From contig JAYKKM010000498.1 in assembly GCA_035772405.1 (NCBI GenBank), positions 1 through 64,000 of the forward strand: a stretch of DNA of 64,000 nucleotides. Direction: 5' to 3'. Positions 45,020 to 51,807 of this stretch are shown in pieces. Position numbers and translations under genes: made by a program. Numbering within the stretch: the stretch's first letter is position 1; every line of letters starts with the position of its first letter. The stretch is from Chrysogorgia sp. JL179-B06 (Eukaryota > Cnidaria > Anthozoa > Scleralcyonacea > Chrysogorgiidae). The notes beneath the pieces are model-generated. The model did no database searches and had not been told where the DNA came from. It saw only the letters and a program-made list of their open reading frames with translations.

Positions 45020-45689
45020 GTTTTTTATTCGTGAGTATGTTGATGTCAAGCAAGATGCTACCCACTTTGTTCACACCACTCACGTTAGTCTTGGTGTGAA
45101 AAGACAAGTTATTATATGCACCACTACGAGTGGGCACGCTAGACTCGACAACAGGAAAATGAAGCACGCTACCACTCAACGTGGACTCTGACGTGATCGG
45201 GAGAACCGCGATGACGCTAGATTGCTTACCTGTCGTGTCAGTAGTCTCGTCCACGAGAGTGTCACAGTGGATCTCCACGAATCTCAAGCCTCTGTTAATG
45301 TCTATCCGTCCTGGACTAATTTCCGTCCCTTTCCCAATGAGGGTGTTCGCTGGGAAACCAAGTAACTCTCCAAACTTATATAGCTTGATGGGGTGTTCTG
45401 TTTTCAACGTGCACGTGTGGTTGTATGTGTTGTGTGATAGCGTTATCTTGATGTTGTCCTTCTCCTCGAAGTAAGTCATGAGACCAATGAAAGTCCAGTA
45501 GCCTTCTGGTATCACGTGTTTCGTTGAGTTATATTGGATCTCGTCGTTAAAGTCTTTGATGACGTTCTTGTAGTCCCAATACATGCTCACCGACTTCACG
45601 ACCAAAGTCGAGCCGCTTGGGACAGTCAAACTCCTGTCCAACGCGAGGATTTTCTTACCATCATCGATGAACACTGATAGTTTCTTCAT
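45009..45689 (-). CDS. Probable minor capsid (penton) protein
   Basis: 226 residues, strand-rich: IPEGYWTFIGLMTYFEEKDN, then LSHNTYNHTCTLKTEH, GELLGFPANTLIGKG, DINRGLRFVEIHCDTLVDET and SSVIAVLPITSESTLS. The order (GYW, NT-N-TC, LLGFP, NRGLR-EI-CD) is one I associate with the single jelly-roll penton-base protein of Polinton-like elements. Length is usual for that protein. The start lies at the edge of a 16-base divergent promoter region. Confirmation needs a structure prediction. Confidence 0.6.
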   Translation of the reverse strand: MKKLSVFIDDGKKILALDRSLTVPSGSTLVVKSVSMYWDYKNVIKDFNDEIQYNSTKHVIPEGYWTFIGLMTYFEEKDNIKITLSHNTYNHTCTLKTEHPIKLYKFGELLGFPANTLIGKGTEISPGRIDINRGLRFVEIHCDTLVDETTDTTGKQSSVIAVLPITSESTLSGSVLHFPVVESSVPTRSGAYNNLSFHTKTNVSGVNKVGSILLDINILTNKKHGQ

Positions 45690-45705
45690 TTTATTAATGA
45701 ATAAA
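45690..45705. promoter_or_regulatory. 16-base divergent start region
   Basis: TTTATTAATGAATAAA separates the start codons of two divergent genes. Read in each direction it presents AATAAA immediately before ATG. Nothing else fits in the gap, so either the promoters extend into the coding regions or this short element is itself the core promoter. Confidence 0.65.
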
Positions 45706-47080
45706 ATGATACGAGCTTACTACGGTGAGAACTACGACAAGGCGATCAAGAACTCCGAGATCGCGATTCGGAAGGCTAAGTCGGATCTTTTGAAAAAATA
45801 TCCACACGCCACAATGAGTAAGTTCGAGTTCGACCCAGTCGAAACACAACGTGGTGACGTGACGAGAGTGAACGTTTACTTTCGAAATAGTGACGTAATC
45901 TCGACTGACATCACCAGCGACACATTTAAGAATGACAAGAGCATGTGGAGATGGTTACATAACAACACGCCTTTCCCAAAAATATGGAATAGTGGTGGTA
46001 CGGTTCAAAAACTACCACTGACAGAGTCAGCTGGGTATGGTAAGGACACCGTGAGATATCCACCTCACACTCTTAACTACCAAGTCAATAACTTCAACAT
46101 CTTCGTGGACGATAAGAACTCTTTCAAGTCAAACTTACCGAGGATAGTCATTGACACGAAAGAGCGTTACGGCCCGAACGGCGACGACTATAACACGGTG
46201 TGGACGCTGACAAAGAGATTACCAGGCTATCACGGCCCTGTACATAGCCACATATAGATCTGGAGTTTCGCTACAAAACTTAACAGCTAGCCCTGACGTC
46301 CCAAAACAGATCACGAGTCTCATGAAATTCCACGTGTATTTCACCATGCGGAGAGTGATGTTTCGTCTCGACAAAAGTAAGGCTGACATCGCTGACATTA
46401 TCAGACTATACGTTCCAGACTACAGAGTTCTAATGTCAAACCTCCCGTTAGATGGTAATTGGCTCCTGGATATCAAAGATCTTCAAGGCGACTATAAGCG
46501 CTATTGTTCAAGAACGTCGGACGGGATCACTGAGCTAGGTCAGGAGTTATTGAACCAGTCCATAGAGGTCTATGTCTACGCATTGCTCGGTGCACAGGCA
46601 AAAAGCAAACAAAGTATCGTTGGGTCACGTGCGAGTGCTCGCGAAGTCCAACAAGTCTTCAGAAACATCGTGGAAGATGCTGTCGTTCAATACTCACCAA
46701 GTACGTGGATTAATCTCATGAACAAGGCTATCAAAGACACGAACGTCAAGTTGGACATGGCCGTCACTCCAAACACGTGGTTGATACCGCGAAGCATGGT
46801 ACTTTTGAAAACTCCCATCGCAGGATACAACAACTTACTCAGAGAGTCGTCAGGAACGAACATGACCTTTGGTTTCAATAGTGGACTTAACTTTAAAAGT
46901 GTGAGTAAAAAAGCTGTGAAAACACACTCTAATGGTGGTGAACATCTAGAGTCACTCGATAACGTGAAAACCACACCACCCACTCCACCTGTGACGAGCA
47001 AGCCTGTCACGGGTAACTCGAAGCTGTTCTCGATATCGCTAATATTGCTAGGAGTGATAGTGAGCAAGTTCGTGATGTAA
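45706..47080 (+). CDS. Unknown structural-type protein split by one frame break
   Basis: First part 45706-46257 (183 residues; MIRAYYGENYDKAIKNSEIA ... NVYFRNSDVIS ... LPRIVIDTKERYGPN). The frame then changes near 46208-46225 and continues open through YIATYRSGVSLQNLTAS to 47080 (second ATG at 46322). The second part ends in a Pro/Thr linker and a hydrophobic anchor (SKLFSISLILLGVIVSKFVM). The absence of a promoter motif before the second part and an open frame upstream of its ATG favour one gene of about 455 codons with a single-base indel. Family not recognised; it could be a membrane-anchored virion component. Confidence 0.55.
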
Positions 47081-47084
47081 ATAA

Positions 47085-47825
47085 ATGAGTTTGTATCTTG
47101 GATATGGTGAGGGTGATACCACACCAGAGAAAAAGACACCACCATATAAGACTGTGTTTAACGTCAACGTTAAAAACTCAAAGATCGTGAGATACATGCC
47201 TAAGTCTACCAGAGTGGAGAGAATAGAAGACGGGAGGTCTCGTCTCTTTCAAAACACGTATCTCAAAAGCCCTTCAGTAGGTGTTGGCGACGACTTCGTG
47301 AGAAACTTGAGATCAAGAAGGATGGTCTTCGACTGCCCACAACTAACTCACGTTAACGTGTCTATATTCGTGGTTTTCAAGTTACTAGCTAATCCCTCAG
47401 CAGGTAACTATGGATATATCGTTGGTAACGACAACGGTTCCTACGACAAGTTCGTTGGTTACAAAACAGGGACGAACAACCAGCTATCGTACGGTGGTGG
47501 GTGGCCCGTGCAAGAATACAACTGCACGTTGCCAAGTGGAGTCGTGGGGACTGACAAACATCTGATATCTTGTCACTGGTTAATGAAAGGTAGTCACGTG
47601 CGTGTGGATGGTGTGGTGATACCTTTCTCAGGCTTCATCGCCAACCTGAAGAGTATTGGAGCCCCGTTCGGATCCATATTCTTCAACGAGCGTCTGCAAA
47701 GAGTGGATAGCACGACAGGCGTGTCTGGTGAGATCTACGGTTTAAAAGTTGTCAGTGGGTTTCTTGAACCTGCCGACATATCAAAGTTGAACAAGAGCAT
47801 GATGTTAGAATACGGTATCAAATAA
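47085..47825 (+). CDS. Lectin-like (LamG/ConA-type fold) protein, copy 1
   Basis: 246 residues starting MSLYLGYGEGDTTPEKK. The centre is strand-rich (FDCPQLTHVNVSIFVVFKLL, YIVGNDNGSYDKFVGY, SCHWLMKGSHVRVDGV), with FGSIFFNERL and a C-terminal GEIYGLKVVSGFLEPADISK helix. That layout resembles LamG/concanavalin-like sandwich domains of phage and viral attachment proteins, which end in a 'EI-x-Y-LS-EI' helix. The start overlaps the motif AAATAAATG just after the preceding stop. A surface fibre or glycan-binding role is inference. Confidence 0.5.
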   Translation: MSLYLGYGEGDTTPEKKTPPYKTVFNVNVKNSKIVRYMPKSTRVERIEDGRSRLFQNTYLKSPSVGVGDDFVRNLRSRRMVFDCPQLTHVNVSIFVVFKLLANPSAGNYGYIVGNDNGSYDKFVGYKTGTNNQLSYGGGWPVQEYNCTLPSGVVGTDKHLISCHWLMKGSHVRVDGVVIPFSGFIANLKSIGAPFGSIFFNERLQRVDSTTGVSGEIYGLKVVSGFLEPADISKLNKSMMLEYGIK

Positions 47826-48605
47826 ATGAGCTTGTATCTTGGATATGGAGAGGGTGACATCACGCCAGAAAAAAGAAAACCACCTTATGAGACTGTTTTC
47901 AATATTAACATATCTAACGCGGTGATCACGAAACACACTGGCAGGACGAGAGTCACGAAAATTAAAGATGGAGATTCTTACTTTCACCAAGACGTCTATA
48001 GTAAGAGCCCTTCGGTGGGTGATGGTTTCATTAGGAATGTGAGGTCCACGAGGATGCTTTTTGACTGTCCTAGACTCACCACGATCAACGTGTCCATCTT
48101 CATGGTGATCAAACTACTCGCCACACCATCCTCTGGAGGGTGGTCATATATTGTTGGTAACGACGACGGGAGTTACGATAAGTTCATCGGCTACAACTCT
48201 GACCCAAATGACAAGATAACATTTGGCGGTGGGTGGCCAGTCGGTGAATATAACTGTGCGTTTCCACCAACCGTTAACTGGTTGGACAAACACCTAATCT
48301 CGTGTCACTGGATGATGAGTGGAAGCCACGTTCGTGTGAACGACATAAAGTCACCGAACGGTGACTTCACGGCAAACAAGAAGGCGAACGGAGCCACGTT
48401 CGGCTCCATCTTTTTCAACGAGAGGTTCGACAGCACGAGAATGGCTGACCCTTTCAGATCGGCTTTCACCAACAAAAAGTTATCGAGCACCAACAAACCC
48501 ATCTCAGCCGAGATCTACGGGATGAAGATCGTGAGCGGTCTCTTAGAGCCAGCCGAGATCTCGAGACTAAACAAGAGCATGATGTTAGAATATAACATAG
48601 CGTGA
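47826..48605 (+). CDS. Lectin-like protein, copy 2 (tandem paralogue)
   Basis: 259 residues, immediately after copy 1 (TAA then ATG, with AATAAATGAG across the junction). Both share the N-terminus MSLYLGYGEGD, the FDCP-L--(I/V)NVSIF block, YIVGND-GSYDKF-GY, GGGWPV-EYNC, LISCHW-M-GSHVRV, FGSIFFNER and LNKSMMLEY. The main difference is a longer loop in copy 2 before SAEIYGMKIVSGLL. Tandem duplication of a candidate attachment protein suggests diversification of receptor range. Confidence 0.5.
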   Translation: MSLYLGYGEGDITPEKRKPPYETVFNINISNAVITKHTGRTRVTKIKDGDSYFHQDVYSKSPSVGDGFIRNVRSTRMLFDCPRLTTINVSIFMVIKLLATPSSGGWSYIVGNDDGSYDKFIGYNSDPNDKITFGGGWPVGEYNCAFPPTVNWLDKHLISCHWMMSGSHVRVNDIKSPNGDFTANKKANGATFGSIFFNERFDSTRMADPFRSAFTNKKLSSTNKPISAEIYGMKIVSGLLEPAEISRLNKSMMLEYNIA

Positions 48606-48615
48606 GAGTTATTTT

Positions 48616-48640
48616 TTTTGTAACCGTTCGGGTTACAAAA
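48616..48640. terminator. Hairpin between convergent genes
   Basis: TTTTGTAACC, loop GTTCG, GGTTACAAAA: a perfect 10-bp stem in the 47-base gap between convergent stops at 48605 and 48653. Confidence 0.7.
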
Positions 48641-48652
48641 CAACGACGAACT

Positions 48653-49042
48653 CTAAGCTTGCATGTTTAGATCAGGATATATTGCTGACGGTGCAGATGG
48701 ATCTACTCCAACTGAGGCTCTGACCTTATCGACGAAGATCATCTCGTCAGTGGCTTTGTCTGTCTTTTTGATGACCTTGTTGTTAACTTTAACCGACTTG
48801 AATCTTTTCACCGTGTGTTTGATACCTTCCGATCCGGACAAGATCGTCGCAGCGCCAATAGCGACAGCCGCTGATATAGGGTTCGGAACCAATATCGATG
48901 TGACTATCCCGCTGACGAGCACAACCGTAGTCACGACTATTTTCACGATAGCTTTGATCTTAAGTCGTAACATTTTCTTCTTTGAATTTTGCAAATCTCT
49001 CTTCACCGTGGAACTCAGCTCTTCTAAGTTTTGACTGTACAT
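48653..49042 (-). CDS. Small membrane protein
   Basis: 129 residues from ATG 49042, which follows AATAAAGAC; the frame is open further upstream. A helical N-terminus (MYSQNLEELSSTVKRDLQ) precedes two hydrophobic segments (VVTTVVLVSGIVTSILV and AAVAIGAATILSG, residues about 35-70) and a Lys-rich tail. First of four small minus-strand genes. Family not recognised; a virion membrane or packaging accessory role is possible. Confidence 0.6.
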   Translation of the reverse strand: MYSQNLEELSSTVKRDLQNSKKKMLRLKIKAIVKIVVTTVVLVSGIVTSILVPNPISAAVAIGAATILSGSEGIKHTVKRFKSVKVNNKVIKKTDKATDEMIFVDKVRASVGVDPSAPSAIYPDLNMQA

Positions 49043-49062
49043 GTCTTTATTATGTGAAAAAA

Positions 49063-49088
49063 TTTCGTAATGAGCGATCATTACGAAA
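49063..49088. terminator. Hairpin
   Basis: TTTCGTAATGA, loop GCGA, TCATTACGAAA: a perfect 11-bp stem downstream (minus strand) of the small gene ending at 49102. Confidence 0.65.
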
Positions 49089-49101
49089 AACATGTGAGAA
49101 C

Positions 49102-49326
49102 TCACTTGAAAGGGTCGTCTGGGATAAGTTTCTGCTGCTGTGCATATTTGACAGCGACTGTGCCAGCGCTGATCGCTGCTGCAAGTTTCAACGTCCCAAT
49201 GAGACTACTTGGTGCTCCGAGAGACTCACCGAAAATTTTCCTAGATGCCATGCTAACGCCAACTCCGGCCGCGACATAGAGTAAGGTGTCGTAAACTTCA
49301 TTCATGATAACTTTACGATCTGTCAT
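49102..49326 (-). CDS. Small hydrophobic protein
   Basis: 74 residues, start preceded by AATAAAGA. Contains LLYVAAGVGVSMASRKIFG and LKLAAAISAGTVAVKYAQ, two short hydrophobic, Ala/Gly-rich helices. Likely membrane-associated. No named family. Confidence 0.6.
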   Translation of the reverse strand: MTDRKVIMNEVYDTLLYVAAGVGVSMASRKIFGESLGAPSSLIGTLKLAAAISAGTVAVKYAQQQKLIPDDPFK

Positions 49327-49343
49327 TCTTTATTATGGGTGAC

Positions 49344-49643
49344 CTAGTCAAAAGACTCTATAGTGGTCGTTGGTTGTGGTGGTGCCGTCGTGACGACTTG
49401 AGTTTTAACTTGAAACTTGTCTTGTCTATATGCAAAATATAGTGCAGTCACCCCTGTGATAGCACCGATAGTTCCGATGATATAACCAAAACTAACACCA
49501 TCGCACGTCTCACGTTCTTGTTCGAACCGCTCGCGAGCTTTCTTCTCTTTCGCAGTCTTACTGATCTCAGCAAGCTTCTTACCCGCTGCCACGCGTCTCG
49601 GATCTTTTATTTTCTCAGGATTGTTGTTGGTGATGGTTTCCAT
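49344..49643 (-). CDS. Small single-pass membrane protein
   Basis: 99 residues, start preceded by AATAAAGAGAC. Charged coiled-coil-like N-terminus (KKLAEISKTAKEKKARERFE), one transmembrane helix at about 53-72 (YIIGTIGAITGVTALYFAY), then a Thr/Pro-rich tail. Family not recognised. Confidence 0.6.
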   Translation of the reverse strand: METITNNNPEKIKDPRRVAAGKKLAEISKTAKEKKARERFEQERETCDGVSFGYIIGTIGAITGVTALYFAYRQDKFQVKTQVVTTAPPQPTTTIESFD

Positions 49644-49656
49644 GTCTCTTTATTTA

Positions 49657-49678
49657 GTCTCACAGTTAACTGTGAGAC
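49657..49678. terminator. Perfect 22-base palindrome
   Basis: GTCTCACAG TTAA CTGTGAGAC, followed at 49680-49691 by a further CTCACAGTTAA copy. It lies downstream of the small gene ending at 49703. Confidence 0.65.
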
Positions 49679-49702
49679 GACTCACAGTTAACTCATAGCT
49701 AG

Positions 49703-49891
49703 CTACTTCCTGCCACGCGTGCCACCACCTTGTTGACTTTTAAAATACTTGTTCTCAAATTCTAAATCGCTTATCTTCTTCACACGATACTTCGCATATT
49801 CCTTCAACTCAACGATCTCTTTCTCAAGTTTAATAACCTTGATCGCGTAATCTTCCAAGTGTGATCTTTGTGAACTAACTCCAGCAAACAT
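49703..49891 (-). CDS. Small coiled-coil protein
   Basis: 62 residues: MFAGVSSQRSHLEDYAIKVI, then KLEKEIVELKEYAKYRVKKI with heptad-like spacing, and a Gly/Arg-rich end. ATG preceded by GATAA instead of AATAAA. Divergent from the next gene across 21 bases. Confidence 0.5.
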   Translation of the reverse strand: MFAGVSSQRSHLEDYAIKVIKLEKEIVELKEYAKYRVKKISDLEFENKYFKSQQGGGTRGRK

Positions 49892-49912
49892 TTATCATGA
49901 ATAAAAAGAGAC

Positions 49913-50335
49913 ATGGCTGCTATGGTATCAGGTGGACTATTTAACGCAGTTGCGTTTGCAGGTGCCGGGTTCCTATTCAAGAGCCTTGACGGGAACAAAT
50001 ACGGTGAAGAGATGAAGCGTCACAACATGGCCGTAGAGAAACTTGCGCGAGAGAGAGAAAAGTGGAACGAAGAAGAAGTCGCGCATCGCGACAAACTAGC
50101 GAAACTACGCCTCGCGTTGTCAGACGCGAACCACGACATAAGCGACACGAATGCGTCCTTAGACTTACTCAGCGCGACATTTCGAAGAGAACCAAAACTA
50201 TATGACTACTACACACCGTCACCAGAGATGCAGGACTATCTCTCGATATCAGAAGGAGTGATGTTCGCCGGCGTGGGGTGGGTTGGTTACAAGGCTTATA
50301 AATTCGTCACGTTTAAATCGCGAGCTCGTAACTAA
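49913..50335 (+). CDS. Coiled-coil protein with terminal hydrophobic segments
   Basis: 140 residues, start preceded by AATAAAAAGAGAC. Hydrophobic N-terminus (SGGLFNAVAFAGAGFLF), a long charged helix (EKLAREREKWNEEEVAHRDK), and a hydrophobic C-terminal segment (EGVMFAGVGWVGYKAYKF). This could be a membrane-bridging scaffold. No family recognised. Confidence 0.6.
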   Translation: MAAMVSGGLFNAVAFAGAGFLFKSLDGNKYGEEMKRHNMAVEKLAREREKWNEEEVAHRDKLAKLRLALSDANHDISDTNASLDLLSATFRREPKLYDYYTPSPEMQDYLSISEGVMFAGVGWVGYKAYKFVTFKSRARN

Positions 50336-50365
50336 ACCTTTGAGTTTAGAGACAGAGTAATAAAG

Positions 50366-50857
50366 ATGACAATGAATTTTGGAAGACGAGTTGAGAATAA
50401 GAAGCATAAGAGTTCAACGATGAGAATTAAGACGTCACCAATTCTCTTCAAGGACGTATTCACGTACGGAGTCCAAAAGAGCAAGTTCGACGATGGGAAG
50501 TTCACCGCAGCCTTATGTCTGAGCGAAGACCAACTAGACGCTCTCGATAGAGTTAGCGAAGAAGTCTTGAAGGGACTAGCTGACGCGAGCATCACCGAGG
50601 TCAAGAGTGGGATATATGGCTTGAATGTCTATGTCAAGTGCGACCCAAACCTGTTCACAGCTTTCGACGAGAACGACGAAGAGGTCGAGTTCGACGACCT
50701 CCTGAAGCGTGAGAAGTATAACGTGAACGCAGCAGTCGACGTTAGCAGCGTGTTCATCAAAGGTGGTGTGGCACACCTTCAGTTATTCCTTCACGAAATG
50801 GTCATCTTGGAGAAGAAGGAAGCCGTCAAAGTCAAGAGGGAGCGTGTTCAATTTTAG
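50366..50857 (+). CDS. Candidate single-stranded DNA-binding protein
   Basis: 163 residues from ATG 50366 (AATAAAG just upstream). The pattern of short strands, SKFDDGKFTAALCLSEDQLD, then IYGLNVYVKCDPNLF, an acidic DENDEEVEFDD loop and DVSSVFIKGGVAHLQLFLHE, resembles OB-fold ssDNA-binding proteins encoded near viral polymerases. The gene lies upstream of polB. The functional call is inferred from fold impression and position, not from named motifs. Confidence 0.4.
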   Translation: MTMNFGRRVENKKHKSSTMRIKTSPILFKDVFTYGVQKSKFDDGKFTAALCLSEDQLDALDRVSEEVLKGLADASITEVKSGIYGLNVYVKCDPNLFTAFDENDEEVEFDDLLKREKYNVNAAVDVSSVFIKGGVAHLQLFLHEMVILEKKEAVKVKRERVQF

Positions 50858-50877
50858 AAAGAGAAGAAAAAAAACAT

Positions 50878-50906
50878 AGTAACCACTCCTACCTGGAGTG
50901 GTGACT
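50878..50906. terminator. Hairpin after the candidate SSB gene
   Basis: ACCACTCC, loop TACCT, GGAGTGGT (8 bp), extended by AGT/ACT around one mismatch. Confidence 0.55.
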
Positions 50907-50954
50907 GACGTGAAGCGAGGCTTAAAGAGTCTTGTTATAGGACGAAATAAAGAT

Positions 50955-51365
50955 ATGACACGACCAAAAGGCTCGCTGAACAAGATCCAAAGACCAAAAG
51001 TGAAGTACGTGAGAAAGCCAAAACCAAAAGAGGATTATCAGACGCTCAAAGACTTAAGAGCTCTCGCGAAAGAGCGTGGTGTGAGCTTACCAAATAGTGA
51101 CAGACGCGTTGATATTAGGAAAAAACTTGGGTTAGAACCAGTGGAGGCCCCGAAGAGATATGATCACTGTAAAGGAAAGAAAGCAGCTCAAGTCATGATC
51201 AAGACGAACGAGGTCACTGGCGAAGAGACTAGATACAAATCCATATTCGAACTGGCGAACAGCGCGAAAATGTTCGCTGGCTCTATTACGTATCGTCTCA
51301 AACATGGGAAAGATCTCGTTGTCGACGGAGTGGCTTACAAAATTCGTAAGGAAGAGCTAGTTTAA
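50955..51365 (+). CDS. DNA-binding protein with AT-hook-like, SAP-like and NUMOD1-like parts
   Basis: 136 residues. The start is put at 50955 because AATAAAGAT precedes that ATG; the frame is open upstream. Residues 2-10 TRPKGSLNK resemble an AT-hook or basic clamp; about 27-57 (YQTLKDLRALAKERGVSLPN, then IRKKLGL) a SAP-like helix pair; and the C-terminal TNEVTGEETRYKSIFELANS, followed by AGSITYRLKHGK, a NUMOD1-type helix-turn-helix of homing-nuclease partners. Placed between the candidate SSB and polB, it may help replication or guide the GIY-YIG nuclease encoded elsewhere in the element. Confidence 0.55.
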   Translation: MTRPKGSLNKIQRPKVKYVRKPKPKEDYQTLKDLRALAKERGVSLPNSDRRVDIRKKLGLEPVEAPKRYDHCKGKKAAQVMIKTNEVTGEETRYKSIFELANSAKMFAGSITYRLKHGKDLVVDGVAYKIRKEELV

Positions 51366-51369
51366 ATTG

Positions 51370-51729
51370 ATGCAAGACTTAAAGAGTCACGAGAGTAAGG
51401 ACAAAATGAACATGTTAATGGCAGAATTTTTTAAGATGGTGCTGAGCGTCTGGTTCAACGAGGCTGATGGCCTGTTGAGAATAACTCATCTGTTTCAACT
51501 CCTCACCATAGAACAACCACGTGAGGGTTGTGAGCTGGACGAGTTGATCATGCTATCTGAGTTCAGAGAGCACTACACGGACGAGGATGGTGACATGACT
51601 CGTGACCTACTCGAGAGAATGCTTCGAGAGAGGTGTCAAAAGTCACCTCGTGCGATAGTCACTTTTTTACACAGTCTTTTGAGTGATCATGAACGAGAGC
51701 TCTTTCTCAAGATCCCTGACAACTATTGA
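51370..51729 (+). CDS. Unknown helical protein
   Basis: 119 residues from ATG 51370, 4 bases after the previous stop. Largely alpha-helical (MAEFFKMVLSVWFNEADGLL, then CELDELIMLSEFREHYTDED and RAIVTFLHSLLSDHERELFL). No AATAAA motif, so probably expressed with the previous gene. Family not recognised. A hairpin follows. Confidence 0.6.
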   Translation: MQDLKSHESKDKMNMLMAEFFKMVLSVWFNEADGLLRITHLFQLLTIEQPREGCELDELIMLSEFREHYTDEDGDMTRDLLERMLRERCQKSPRAIVTFLHSLLSDHERELFLKIPDNY

Positions 51730-51738
51730 GAGAACTTT

Positions 51739-51766
51739 TTTTCGAAAGGCTTACGTCTTTCGAAAA
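51739..51766. terminator. Hairpin upstream of polB
   Basis: TTTTCGAAAG, loop GCTTACGT, CTTTCGAAAA: a perfect 10-bp stem just after the stop at 51729 and before polB. Confidence 0.7.
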
Positions 51767-51807
51767 TCAACCACCCACATGTTTAAAGGCAGCGTCAATA
51801 AAGGGTA

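Noticed and set aside
45583..45705. Upstream extension of the plus-strand gene into the penton-like gene
   Set aside because: It would overlap the divergent gene by over 100 bases; the ATG at 45706 has the AATAAA motif.
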